Assembly: GCF_017813245.1 (NCBI RefSeq)
Contig: NZ_JAGIQL010000001.1
Span: forward strand, 62,001-126,000
From: Streptomyces montanisoli
Lineage (GTDB): Bacteria; Actinomycetota; Actinomycetes; Streptomycetales; Streptomycetaceae
Length of the DNA stretch: 64,000 nt
Direction of reading: 5' to 3'
Both the position numbers and the translations under genes were made by a program. Below are positions 24,522-33,772 of the stretch, in pieces. Each line of letters starts with the position of its first letter. Position 1 is the stretch's first letter. The notes under the pieces are model-generated. The model searched no databases. It was not told the origin of the DNA and saw only the letters and a list, made by a program, of their open reading frames with translations.

Positions 24522-25732
24522 GCGTCCCATCCGGTGGTCGGCGCCTGCTGCGAGGCGTAGGTGGCGAGGGCGAGTGCGGTTCCGGCTTCGCCGTTGATCA
24601 GCCCACTCGGGGCGGGGCCACCGGGCCGAGCGTGTCCGGCGAGCGTCTTGCCGAGGCGATTCGGCAGTGCATGAAGTCGGGGGTCGCGAGCGTCGGCTGC
24701 GGCACGGTAAGCGGTCTGGTAGATGCCCGCCCAGCCGTGGCACAGCCCGGCGTCCGTCACGTGCGCGAGCTGTGCGGGGTCGGTCAGGGCCCGGTACAGG
24801 GCGTCCTCGTAGAACGCCTGGAGGTCGGGAGCGCGTAGGGCAATTCCTGCGAGTTGACCGGCTCGCGCGATACCCGTCGTGCCGTAGCACCAGCTCGGGC
24901 GGGCGGGGGCGTCGTGGTGGGGGCGTCCGCCTTCGAGGTCTCGGCGCGAGATGTGCTCGGGCCACCACGGGCCGGAGGGCGCGTACTGACACCAGGCGTC
25001 GAGGTGTTCGCAGACGGCCAGCACGGCTTCCCGATGGCCTTCGACGGTGATGCCACGGCGCAGCGCTTGGGCCAGGAGGAGCAGCGGGCCCGTGATGCCG
25101 TGCGCCGCCCCGAAGTTGGCGTGTCCACCGGGGAACAGGGGCGATTCTCCGCGAGCCGGGTCATGGCGAACCCACCAGCCCGGGAGGCTGTGCCCTCCGG
25201 GAGCGAGCAGGCGGGTCAGGTCGACGAGATACCCGAGGACGCATTCCAGCGCGGCACCCCCAGGATCAGCGCGCAGGAGGTAGGCCCCGATGCCGGTGAG
25301 GCCGTAGAAGAGGTCGTACTCCGCGAACGTGGGCAGGCCGCGGTTGCTGATCCGAGTGCGCGCCGCCTCCACGCGGCGGTGGGCGAGTGCGGTGATGTGC
25401 TGGTGGAGAGTTCTGTGTGCCGGGGCGTACAGGTGCTGATAGGCGGGTGGAACCGTGGCGAGGACGAAGCCGATGGCCGGAGCGCCGAGGAAGAGGCCGG
25501 CGGTGTCGGCTGCACTGACAGAGCCGGCGGCAGCGGCGGTGATCCACCGGTGGGCGGGGTGCCAAGGGCGACCGTACCGGGCGGCCATCTCAATGTGCAG
25601 GAGGCTGATCCCGGCGGCGCCTTCGGCGAGAGACTGCACTGCCCACGGTTCGTCCGGTGGCGGGGCAGGTGGGTCCGCCAGCCGGTCGGTGTACTGCTCC
25701 AGCAGCGACGCGGCCGTGGTCGGCGCGTTCAT
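24503..25732 (-). CDS. lanC: lanthionine synthetase C-like cyclase (LanC)
   Basis: Zinc enzyme of 409 residues that joins cysteine thiols to dehydro residues to form lanthionine rings. The zinc ligands are visible: Cys in RPSWCYGTTGIARAG and Cys-His in GLCHGWAGIYQTAYRA. N-terminal repeats such as LAEGAAGISLLHIEMA and YGLTGIGAYLL fit the alpha/alpha toroid. The ATG at 25732 overlaps the LanB stop by four bases, so both are made together. The length is normal for the family. Confidence 0.93.
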   Translation of the reverse strand: MNAPTTAASLLEQYTDRLADPPAPPPDEPWAVQSLAEGAAGISLLHIEMAARYGRPWHPAHRWITAAAAGSVSAADTAGLFLGAPAIGFVLATVPPAYQHLYAPAHRTLHQHITALAHRRVEAARTRISNRGLPTFAEYDLFYGLTGIGAYLLRADPGGAALECVLGYLVDLTRLLAPGGHSLPGWWVRHDPARGESPLFPGGHANFGAAHGITGPLLLLAQALRRGITVEGHREAVLAVCEHLDAWCQYAPSGPWWPEHISRRDLEGGRPHHDAPARPSWCYGTTGIARAGQLAGIALRAPDLQAFYEDALYRALTDPAQLAHVTDAGLCHGWAGIYQTAYRAAADARDPRLHALPNRLGKTLAGHARPGGPAPSGLINGEAGTALALATYASQQAPTTGWDACLLIN

Positions 25733-28700
25733 CCGCTTGTCCTCCGGTGCTGGAGGGCCGCGTTGCGCACGAGGCGCAGTGTCGTCGCCTCGGCGCTCGG
25801 ACTGACACCGAGAGCCCGGACGTGATGGTGGTGCACCAGGGATCGGGCGACGGTGAGCGGATCGCGCTCGCGGCCCAGGATGATCCGGTAGACGTTCAAC
25901 GCGCTGGCGCGGGCCTGCCATGCTTCGGCAACCTGGGTGCCGCCGGGAAGTTCTACGAGAGCGGAACTCCCGTCAGCCGCGGCGAGTTCGAGCACCTGGT
26001 TGTGCAGGGCTCGGTCGAGCTTTCCGCTGCCCTGCGGAAGGTTGCGCACCAGCCACTCCTCGGCTTCGGCGGCGTCCGACGCGAGCTGTGTGACCAGGTC
26101 CAGTGCACTCGCCGCGGCGATGGCCTGTGGAGAGAAGGCGTCGGCTCGCTCGGCGAGCCGGATCTGCGCGAGGGCGGCGGCGGAGTCCGCCGCGAATACC
26201 TGGTGTGCGGCGTCCATGGCGGCTCCGTGGCCGTAGCGTCCTGTCTGCGGGTGGTAGGCGGCCAGGACGAGCCCCGATGTCAGGCCGACGGTGTGAAGCG
26301 TCTCCGCCCATTTTCGCGCATGGGCGGCCGCGATGCCGTACGCGCCCGGCGGTAGATGCAGTGTGAGGCCGAGGTGCTGATCGGCGTCGGGGCGCGCCAT
26401 TTCCCGATAGCGGGTAAACCACCAGGTTGGCGGGGTGTCGCCGAATACGGCGAGAAGGCGAGGCAGGTGCCGGCTCAGGATCTCGTCGTAGCGTCCCGGA
26501 TGGGCATGGAGCTGGGCGTGGAGGAAGTCCCCGACCTCGGGGGCACCCGGCTCCGTTGCTTCCGGAGTGTGGTGCTGCTGGGGCACCTTGGCGTTCTCGG
26601 GTTCGGGAGCGCCGGCGTGCTCCGGCTGGGCGAGGCCGAGGGAGAGCCATACCTCGTGCGCTCGTCCGATCCAGCCATGGGCGTCGCTGCTGGGGACTTC
26701 GCGCAGCTCCAGGCGGCGAAGGTTGTCCAGGGCGGAGCGCAGCAGGCGGCGGTGGACGGGGTGGGTCGTGTCCAGTGGAAGGCGCTGGTCGTACTCCATC
26801 ATGGCGACGTGTTCCGGTACGCGGAGGCGGTCTCGCCAGGCATCGAAGGCGTGGCCCCACTGTGCCGCTGAGGCCGTCCGGCCGGGTAGGTCTTCGGCGG
26901 TCAGCAGCCAGCGGGCCTGGGCGAGGGCGGTGCGGCGGTAGCGCACACGGGGCAGGAAGGGCAGCCGGGCGGCGGCGCCGAAGTCGAAGGGCTTGTAGGC
27001 GGCGTACCGCGCGGTGGCGACCTCGGCGAGGAAGCGCGCGAGTGGCGGGGTCTGGGTGCCGGCTTCGAGTGCGTGCAGGACTCGTACGTCGATGGGGTCG
27101 CCGGTGGAGTGCCGTACGAGGTGGATGGTGCGCGCGTCGGCGGTGACGGCGATGTCCGCGAGGGGGATCGTCGTCTCGTCGGTGGTGTGGTGGCCGGACA
27201 GCTCGATGACGTGAGGCAGCAGGCGTGAGGTGCGGGTGACGTTCTCGTTGCGGCGCCGGCGCGGAGGGAAGACGAGCTGAGTGCAGAGCGTGCCTGGCGC
27301 TCCGTGGTACGTGGCGGTCAGTGCGTCTTGCTGTGCCGGAGGCAGGATGTGGGCGAATCGGCCGGCCATGCTGCTGCCGGGGCGGGGGACCGAGGTCAGC
27401 AGTACGTCGAAGTCACCGTCGGCGAGCGTCGTGGAGCTGGGTGAGTGGACTTCGAAGGCGACTTCCACCCGCGGCACGAACAGTCGTTCGTCACTACCGG
27501 CAGCCTTTTCCAGTGCGTCGACCATCGCTTCGGTGAGCCGGAGTTCCTCCCGGCCGTCCATGAGGACCTGCTGCACCATGGCGAGGAGCACTTCGTCCCG
27601 GTCGGTGAGCGGCTTCGGCGCGGGGCCGCGTTCGGAGCCGATGTACCCGGCGGGCAGTCCGAGGCCGCTGTCGGCCACCAGGTCCATCACGGGGACTACG
27701 GCGCCAGCTCCGTACCTGGCCCGGAAACGGCGGTGGTAGTCGCGCCAGTGCTGGTAGCCGTAGGGCTGCGGCGTGGTCCGGTAGAGGCGCGATACAGCAG
27801 CTTGCACTTCCGAGACCACGGCCTGCGGAAGCTGCACCTCGGCGTCGAGGGCGGTATCGACGAGCAGAGGTGTCGAGGTGACGGGGGAGAGATCGAGCAT
27901 TCTCGCCGAGACAGCTCTCAGGTCGGCGCCGCAGAGCTCAGGCTGCCACGCGGAGATGTCCTCCCGCACCGCGTTCAGCGCGTGAACCAGGTCACGGACT
28001 TCCGGCACGGTGTCTGCCTGGTGCTTGTCCAGCTCACGACATAGGTGCTGGAAGGCGTCCACGGCGGTCATCGGGGCCCAGAGGCTGGTGAGGAGGAATT
28101 GCTGTTCGATCAGGCTGCTGAGGAGGGCATCGATCTTCTCGTCGGTGGCCTGCGGGAAACCGGCGCGCAGACGGGCATGGAGGTCGCAGTAGGTGATGGG
28201 GCTGCGGGCGGCCTGCATGGCGGTCTCCACCGGGCGGGCGAGACGGACGGATACCTCGGCGGGGGCGAGCAGCTTGGCGTACCCGTCGGCGGGCGGGCCC
28301 GGCGCCACCAGTCGATCACCACGCGTGCGGGCGGCATTGTTGGCGACCAGCGGTAACCGCCTCAGCAACTGGGGGCTGCGCTGGAGGCGCAGGATGATGT
28401 CGGTGATCCATTCCGCGTCGGGCCGGATCGCCACACGGTGTTTGTTTCGCCATCCCACCTCGGGACGGGAGCCGACCGTCAGGGGAGCGGTGCCGGCGAA
28501 CAGGCCGAGCGGCGTGGGACGGTGCTGCCACCGTAGGAGGTACGAGGCGGTGGACAACGCGGTACGGCGGACGTGCCGGGGGTCGCTCCGCCTGCCCTCG
28601 CCCAGGGCCTCGATGGCGGCGGACAAGACCGGGGTGGCAAGTTCCAGCGCGCTGCGAACCTCTGCACGCTGCCAGACGTCGCTCAGCCACCTGCGGGTGA

Positions 28701-28815
28701 CGGTCGCATCGTCCAGGTCGAGGGTGCGGGGTACGTCCACCGGCCCAAGAGCGGTGGTCGCGCGCAGCATCGCGAAGCCCTGCCACCGGTAGTTGGCGAC
28801 TGCTCGGGGAGCCAT
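25729..28815 (-). CDS. lanB: class I lanthipeptide dehydratase (LanB)
   Basis: Protein of 1028 residues. The N-terminal two thirds fit the LanB glutamylation domain: FAMLRATTALGPVDVP, LRWQHRPTPLGLFAGTAPLT, RRTALSTASYLL and QLVFPPRRRRNENVTRTSRL. The last 270 residues (WWFTRYREMARPDADQHLGL ... LVHHHHVRALGVSPSAEATT) fit an elimination (SpaB_C) domain. LanB uses glutamyl-tRNA to dehydrate Ser and Thr of the precursor. The ATG at 28815 follows AAGGAAGGAC; an ATG at 28830 is less likely. A strong hairpin and the precursor gene lie just upstream. Confidence 0.93.
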   Translation of the reverse strand: MAPRAVANYRWQGFAMLRATTALGPVDVPRTLDLDDATVTRRWLSDVWQRAEVRSALELATPVLSAAIEALGEGRRSDPRHVRRTALSTASYLLRWQHRPTPLGLFAGTAPLTVGSRPEVGWRNKHRVAIRPDAEWITDIILRLQRSPQLLRRLPLVANNAARTRGDRLVAPGPPADGYAKLLAPAEVSVRLARPVETAMQAARSPITYCDLHARLRAGFPQATDEKIDALLSSLIEQQFLLTSLWAPMTAVDAFQHLCRELDKHQADTVPEVRDLVHALNAVREDISAWQPELCGADLRAVSARMLDLSPVTSTPLLVDTALDAEVQLPQAVVSEVQAAVSRLYRTTPQPYGYQHWRDYHRRFRARYGAGAVVPVMDLVADSGLGLPAGYIGSERGPAPKPLTDRDEVLLAMVQQVLMDGREELRLTEAMVDALEKAAGSDERLFVPRVEVAFEVHSPSSTTLADGDFDVLLTSVPRPGSSMAGRFAHILPPAQQDALTATYHGAPGTLCTQLVFPPRRRRNENVTRTSRLLPHVIELSGHHTTDETTIPLADIAVTADARTIHLVRHSTGDPIDVRVLHALEAGTQTPPLARFLAEVATARYAAYKPFDFGAAARLPFLPRVRYRRTALAQARWLLTAEDLPGRTASAAQWGHAFDAWRDRLRVPEHVAMMEYDQRLPLDTTHPVHRRLLRSALDNLRRLELREVPSSDAHGWIGRAHEVWLSLGLAQPEHAGAPEPENAKVPQQHHTPEATEPGAPEVGDFLHAQLHAHPGRYDEILSRHLPRLLAVFGDTPPTWWFTRYREMARPDADQHLGLTLHLPPGAYGIAAAHARKWAETLHTVGLTSGLVLAAYHPQTGRYGHGAAMDAAHQVFAADSAAALAQIRLAERADAFSPQAIAAASALDLVTQLASDAAEAEEWLVRNLPQGSGKLDRALHNQVLELAAADGSSALVELPGGTQVAEAWQARASALNVYRIILGRERDPLTVARSLVHHHHVRALGVSPSAEATTLRLVRNAALQHRRTSG

Positions 28816-28855
28816 GTGTCCTTCCTTCATGCAACGCGCGGGAGGAGGGGAGGGG

Positions 28856-28895
28856 GCCGGTGGGCCGGGCGCGGCGCCACGCCCGGCCCACCGGC
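28856..28895 (-). terminator. intracluster hairpin between precursor and lanB
   Basis: Arms of 16 bases (28856-28871 and 28880-28895) pair perfectly around an 8-base loop, between the precursor stop and the lanB start. Such a partial terminator would let the precursor be made in excess over the enzymes. Confidence 0.72.
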
Positions 28896-28911
28896 AACGG
28901 AGTGGCCTGGC

Positions 28912-29103
28912 TCAGGCCGGGTCCTCCACGAAGGAGTTGCAGGCGGAGGAGCCCGTCGCGCACGTGGAGCCGCAGCCGTCGCCGGTGCTGCACATGAGCT
29001 TCCCGTACGCGTGCTCGGCGATGACGATCTTCACGTCCAGGGGTGCGAAGTCGTCGTCGAGGTCCGCCAGCGGGGCGGGCGGGGCCAGCGTGGTGCTCGT
29101 CAT
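28912..29103 (-). CDS. lanA: FxLD-family lanthipeptide precursor
   Basis: Peptide of 63 residues. The leader contains ADLDDDFAPLDVKIVIAEHA, a form of the FxLD motif with one extra residue (F-A-P-L-D). The core is about MCSTGDGCGSTCATGSSACN plus SFVEDPA, with four cysteines and six Ser/Thr before the tail, matching FxLD lanthipeptides (DGCGSTC is characteristic). Several rings can form. The Asp-Gly in STGDGCG is the likely target of the cluster's isoaspartate-type methyltransferase. The ATG follows GAAGGAAGGG. It is followed by a hairpin and then lanB, lanC and the elimination-domain gene. Confidence 0.9.
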   Translation of the reverse strand: MTSTTLAPPAPLADLDDDFAPLDVKIVIAEHAYGKLMCSTGDGCGSTCATGSSACNSFVEDPA

Positions 29104-29155
29104 GGTGGTGCCCTTCCTTCTGTTTCGGTGATGTGGAACCGCCTGGCTCCCGGCG

Positions 29156-30392
29156 TTACGCCGAGGGCCAGGAGAGCGAGATCCGGCTGTGCACCTTGTC
29201 GATGACCCGTTGAGTCGAGATCTGGTCGTCGGAGGTGCCGGCCGGATATACCCGGATGACTGGGCCGGGCCCGCCGCGCCTGTTGGCTTCCCAGTCGCGC
29301 AGCACGTCCGCGACCTTGTCGGCGAAGGGCTGCGCATGCGGTCCGAGGGCATGGACGCCGTATTCGACGTGCTTGTTGTCCTCGGTGCGTCGGGTGACGA
29401 GGTAGGCGAAGGTGTCGTCCTCGACGGCGGCGAGGGTGAACCGCTTGTTCGCCGGGGTGACGAGGCCCGTGTCCAGGTCCTCGTCGACGGTCATCGTGCA
29501 GAATCCCGGCAGGCTGATCGCCATGGTCATCTGGAGGGTGTCGAGCAGTTCGGAAAGGCCGACGGTGACCCCGGTCCACAGCTCGTGGCGCGGCGTCGTG
29601 ACGGCGTTGTCCAGCCGGTTCGGGTCCGCGGGCAGGCCGTCGTCGAACCGCAGCCCGATCTCTGGCGTGCCGTTGACCAGCAGGATTTCTTCTCGGTGAA
29701 CGGTCGAACCCTGCATGGGGACGAAGCCGCAGATACGCGCCGACTCACTCTCCAGGTGCCGGCCGTGCTCCCCCCGTGGCCTGGGTGAAGGCGACCGAGC
29801 GGGTCAGGCCCCGCATCCGCAGTGGTACAACGAGCCGGCCGCCCTGCTTGAGGTGCGACGTCCAGGAGGGGGAGATGTCCCAGGCCCCCGCGGTCACCAT
29901 GACGACATCGACCTCGCCGAGGTCCGGGACGGGCTCGGCCGCGTCGGCGGTGACCACACGGACGTCTTCGTAGCCGTGCTGATCCAGGAGCCGACGAGCG
30001 CGTTCGGTGACAGCAGGGTCGATGTCGATGGTCACGACCTCACCGTCCTCGCCGACGAGTTCGGCGAGATAGGCCGCGTTCAGCCCGCCCGAGCCGACCT
30101 CCAGCACGCGCATACCGGGACGCATCTGGGCCTGCTCCAGCATCATGGCCTGGACCTGCGGGGCCGAGACGGAACTGAGCTGCACGCCGTGCTCATCCGT
30201 CTTGGTGATCACGGCGGCGTACGTGTCGTACGCCTTCTCCAGGGACGTGCCAGGTGCGAACTCGTGGCGAGGCACGTTGCGCATCGCCGCTTCGATCTCG
30301 GGAGAAGAGACGGTGCCATCGGCGCACAGCTCGTCCACCACTTGGTTGCGCAGGCGGGTCGCCTCGTCTGGATCGACGATCTTGTTGGTCAT
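29156..30392 (-). pseudogene. FxLD-system methyltransferase, frameshifted
   Basis: The N-terminal frame (ATG at 30392 after AAGGAATC) encodes a PCMT-like methyltransferase: RNVPRHEFAPGTSLEKAYD, SAPQVQAMMLEQAQMRPGM, RVLEVGSGGLNAAYLAEL (SAM site) and GAWDISPSWTSHLKQGGRLV. After VAFTQATGG it runs into a stop, while the next frame continues the family sequence (HLESESARICGFVPMQGSTV) to 29156. One extra G in the G6 run (29770-29775) explains this; without it the protein is about 411 residues. In this family it should methylate an aspartate of the precursor. It is either a broken gene, a sequence error or a slippage site. Confidence 0.85.
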
Positions 30393-30418
30393 TTGATTCC
30401 TTCGGTTGGCGGAAGAGG

Positions 30419-30841
30419 TCACGCGACGCTTCTGACGGTCCGCGTCTCAGCCAGTCGTTCGAGAAGGGCGTTGGTGAGGCCGGCCATACGCCTCAAGTAG
30501 CCGAGGGCCCGGCGACTGTCATCGGGCATTACCGCTGCGCGCAATATGAGACCGCGTTGGACGAGGGCCGCCACCTGTGCGTCGCTCTCCTCTACCGCCA
30601 CCGCGATGTCTACCAGGACGGTCAGGCCCCCGCGGAGACGCTCGGCCAGGTCCCCGAACTCGGCCTCGAGCGGCGCCTGATCGCCGAGAACGTCTCCGAC
30701 GTCGTCGAGGATCGTCTCCAGAGACCGTGTGCTGCGCAGTCGTCTGGCGACTCGGGCGAGACCATCCGCGTCCAGGGGTGGCGACCACGGCGCGATAGGC
30801 CGGGGCCGCGAACCACGCTCCGTCAAGGCCAGTGGGTACAT
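30419..30841 (-). CDS. hypothetical helical protein (DUF6415-like)
   Basis: Protein of 140 residues, mostly helical (RVARRLRSTRSLETILDDVG, RLRGGLTVLVDIAVAVEES, RALGYLRRMAGLTNALLERL). It resembles the small Streptomyces family often found beside HATPase-type regulators, which I recall as DUF6415; its function is unknown. I chose the ATG at 30841 because it overlaps the stop of the ATPase gene (TGATG), so the two are coupled. It lies between that gene and the lanthipeptide methyltransferase gene on the same strand. Confidence 0.72.
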   Translation of the reverse strand: MYPLALTERGSRPRPIAPWSPPLDADGLARVARRLRSTRSLETILDDVGDVLGDQAPLEAEFGDLAERLRGGLTVLVDIAVAVEESDAQVAALVQRGLILRAAVMPDDSRRALGYLRRMAGLTNALLERLAETRTVRSVA

Positions 30842-31362
30842 CAGCGGCTCCCGGTGGTGAAGAGGCACCAGGTGGTTGCCCCGCCGTCACTGACGCCCCA
30901 GCGCGTGGCGAGCGCGGCGACCAGGAAGAGCCCTCGACCCGAGACGTCGTCTTCGGCCGGGCAACGCAGTTCAGCAAGCATCGCCGGATTGCCGTCCGCG
31001 ACCTCGACGATCAACTCGTCGGTGGTGCACCACACCTTCAGGCTCACCTGACCGCAGCCGTAGGAGACGGCATTGGTGACGAGTTCCGAGACGGCGAGCA
31101 CGATGTCCTCGGCCAACTGGTCGGATACGTGCCACTGCCGCAGGTGAGCGCCGGTGAGGCGTCTCGCCCGGCTGACGTGGGCTTCCTCCGCCGCGAACGC
31201 CGCATCGAAGCCACGGACGTGCGTGGGCCGGGAGACGAAGTCCGATGCGGTGCCTGTTTCAGCCGCCGGCACCTCCGGCCCGCACCTCCGATCCCGCGAC
31301 TGTCTGCTGGGCGTGCGGACGAAGGCGGAGACGTGATCTGCCACGGTTCCCACACTCCCCAT
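30841..31362 (-). CDS. HATPase-type regulatory protein
   Basis: Protein of 173 residues with an RsbW-like ATPase fold at residues 60-165: DIVLAVSELVTNAVSYGCGQ (N-box), VEVADGNPAMLA and SGRGLFLVAALATRWGV. Residues 1-55 are poorly conserved and the true start may be downstream. It is divergent from an XRE/TPR regulator gene (31515) and coupled to the DUF6415-like gene; such pairs are common next to RiPP clusters in Streptomyces, so a role in cluster control is plausible. Confidence 0.82.
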   Translation of the reverse strand: MGSVGTVADHVSAFVRTPSRQSRDRRCGPEVPAAETGTASDFVSRPTHVRGFDAAFAAEEAHVSRARRLTGAHLRQWHVSDQLAEDIVLAVSELVTNAVSYGCGQVSLKVWCTTDELIVEVADGNPAMLAELRCPAEDDVSGRGLFLVAALATRWGVSDGGATTWCLFTTGSR

Positions 31363-31514
31363 TCCGGTCGGCGAACGTCAGGGCAGGCGGCCCGCCTACG
31401 GGCTGCGCTGCGGTAGTGAGATGAGTCTGGGGCCGTCGCCGACGGGTGGGCATCGCCGCCGCGATATCGCCGCAGAGATATCGATCTCCGCATAGCCTGT
31501 GACTCAGTGAAGTC

Positions 31515-33038
31515 ATGAACTCACCGAGTACGGCGGGTGCTGCCATGAAGATGCCCAACCGCGCTTGCACCAAGTGCGGGAGCGCGCTGAGCCAGTACAA
31601 CCCTGGCTCCCTGTGCGCGTCGTGCTCGCGCTCTGACGCGGCACCGAACGTGCCAGACAGGGCGTGGCGGGATCCTCTGGTCCAACGTGCCTTGGCCGAG
31701 TGGGACTTCGGGACGCTTCTTCGGCTGTTGCGTCGTCGATCGGGCTTGTCTCAGATGCAGATGCGCGCCCTGACAGGCTTCACCCAATCGCACATTTCCG
31801 GCCTGGAGAACGGGCGGAAGCAGTTGGGTGGCCGAGACGCCATCATCGATCTGCTCACCGGTCTGGGTGTTCCGGCAGATCTCCGGCCGCTCCTCCTGAC
31901 ACCGCTCGCCGGCCGCCCGCAGACGGTGGTCACAGAGGCTCTGGACCCGGCGATGCCGTGGACGGCGGATCGTATGGTGACCTCACTTGAAGTTGCTGTC
32001 GGAGGTCCCGTGAAGCGTCGCAGCGTGCTGGCCGCCCTGAGCGGTTCCGTGCTCACCCAATACATACTGCAGTCGGCCGTCGCGCCCACGGAGGCGTTGG
32101 CCGCCGAGACACGCGACGGAACACGAGTGACCGTCCCACTTCTCGAATCCCTGCAGAGCACCACCAACGCGCTGAGAGAGATGGACGCCGCGAGCGGCAG
32201 CGGCTCCCTGGCCGGTACCGCCAAGCAGCAGCTACGCGTCCTGCTCGGGCTGATGAAGACAGGCACGTACAACGATCGCACCGGTCGCCGTCTCGCCGCG
32301 GTTACCGCCGATACCGCCATGCAGGCCGGTTGGTACGCGCTCGACGGCGGCAACCACGATGCCGCGCAGCGGCTGCTCCTGGGCGCGCTTCGCGCCGCAC
32401 ACGCGTCGGGGGACTCGCGGCTCCGCGCCGGTGCACTGTCGTTCCTGGCCATTCACGGCTACTCCGTCGGTGACCCCCGCGACGCGGTGACCGCGGCGAG
32501 AACCGCACGGCAGGCGATCTCCGACAAGGACGCGCCGGCCCTGCACGCCATGCTTCTGACACGGCAAGCGCGCGGCCACGCCCGATTGCGAGAAGAGCGG
32601 CACGCGCTCGCGGCCCTCCAGGAAGCCGAGGCGCTGTGTGCCCGTGGCGCAGGCGAAGACGATCCGCACTGGCTGTACTGGATCAACCCGGGCGAGATCC
32701 TCGGCCAACGTGGCAGCGCCTACCTGGAGATGGGGAAGCTGGCCGAGGCCGCCTCCACCTTCGCCCAGGCCCGAGGCGTGCTGAGCCAGGACGAAGTCCG
32801 CACCAGAGCACAGTTCCTCTCGCGCGCCGCCACAGCCCAGATGCGTGCCGGGGACGCCGACGCCGGCTGTGCGATCGGGGAAGAGGTCCTGACGATGGTG
32901 AACGGAGTCCACTCCGCCCGGCTGAACGAGCACCTTCACTCCATGCTCCACGAGGCCCGCCAGTTCGGCGACACGGTCGCCACGCGGTCCTTCATCGAAC
33001 ACGGCGAAGGTCTTCTGCGAGAGCGGGCGGTGGCATGA
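31515..33038 (+). CDS. XRE-family regulator with TPR-like repeats
   Basis: Protein of 507 residues. The N-terminus carries a zinc-ribbon-like CTKCG ... CASC, followed by an XRE helix-turn-helix (RRRSGLSQMQMRALTGFTQS, then HISGLENGRKQLG; about residues 75-115) and about 380 residues of helical TPR-like repeats (RARGVLSQDEVRTRAQFLSR). Such proteins often sense small peptides or signalling molecules. A second ATG at 31545 is a possible start. It overlaps the HAD gene by four bases. It is divergent from the HATPase gene near the lanthipeptide cluster. Confidence 0.85.
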   Translation: MNSPSTAGAAMKMPNRACTKCGSALSQYNPGSLCASCSRSDAAPNVPDRAWRDPLVQRALAEWDFGTLLRLLRRRSGLSQMQMRALTGFTQSHISGLENGRKQLGGRDAIIDLLTGLGVPADLRPLLLTPLAGRPQTVVTEALDPAMPWTADRMVTSLEVAVGGPVKRRSVLAALSGSVLTQYILQSAVAPTEALAAETRDGTRVTVPLLESLQSTTNALREMDAASGSGSLAGTAKQQLRVLLGLMKTGTYNDRTGRRLAAVTADTAMQAGWYALDGGNHDAAQRLLLGALRAAHASGDSRLRAGALSFLAIHGYSVGDPRDAVTAARTARQAISDKDAPALHAMLLTRQARGHARLREERHALAALQEAEALCARGAGEDDPHWLYWINPGEILGQRGSAYLEMGKLAEAASTFAQARGVLSQDEVRTRAQFLSRAATAQMRAGDADAGCAIGEEVLTMVNGVHSARLNEHLHSMLHEARQFGDTVATRSFIEHGEGLLRERAVA

Positions 33039-33736
33039 TCCTCGTCCTGTGGGACATCGACCGGACCCTGCTCTACGTCGGTGAGACCGATCGCCTGGTC
33101 TACCGCGAGGTCTTCCGCGCCCTGGTCGGCCGCTCCGCGACCGCCCTCCCCGCCAGGGGGACCGGCGTCACCATGCCCCTCGCCGTGCGAGAACTTCTCT
33201 CGGCCAACGACGTGCCGGCATCGTCGATCGACCACCTAGCGGGACAGATGGTTGACCGCCTCCCAGGTGAACTGCGTCGCCATCAGGAGGCGCTGCTCCG
33301 CGACGGGAGCCTGATGCCCGGGGCTGTCGAAGCGCTCAAGGCTGTGCACGCGGACCCGCAGCTCGTTCCGACGATCGTGACCGGGAACCTGAAAGAGAGC
33401 GCCGAGATCAAGCTGTCTGCCTTCGGTCTCGCCGGGTTCGTCGACATGGCTGTCGGAGGTTACGCCTCGGACGACTCGCACCGTCCGGCCCTCGTCCGCA
33501 TCGCCCAGGACAAGGCGGAAACGACTTACGGGCACCTGTTCACGCGCGAGAACACCGTCATCATTGGTGACTCCCTCCAAGACGTCCGTACTGGACAGGA
33601 GGGTGGGGCCCGGGTCATCGCCGTCACCTCCGGCACGACCTCAGCCCAGGCTCTGACCGAGGCGGGAGCTGACCACATCATCGAGGACCTGACGGACCCG
33701 GTACAGGTCCTGTCCTTGATCCACGATCGGCCATAG
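33035..33736 (+). CDS. HAD-family hydrolase
   Basis: Phosphatase-like protein of 233 residues. The HAD motifs are present: DIDRTLL (D7 and D9), VTGNLKESAEIKL (motif II), and IIGDSLQDVRTGQEGGARVI (motif IV, GDS-x-x-D). The cap lies between residues 15 and 100. The substrate is unknown; relatives include phosphoglycolate phosphatase-like enzymes. The ATG overlaps the regulator stop by four bases, so both are co-translated. Confidence 0.9.
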   Translation: MILVLWDIDRTLLYVGETDRLVYREVFRALVGRSATALPARGTGVTMPLAVRELLSANDVPASSIDHLAGQMVDRLPGELRRHQEALLRDGSLMPGAVEALKAVHADPQLVPTIVTGNLKESAEIKLSAFGLAGFVDMAVGGYASDDSHRPALVRIAQDKAETTYGHLFTRENTVIIGDSLQDVRTGQEGGARVIAVTSGTTSAQALTEAGADHIIEDLTDPVQVLSLIHDRP

Positions 33737-33772
33737 GACTTCCCCGAGACGTTCTGCGGCTTGCGGCCTGGG

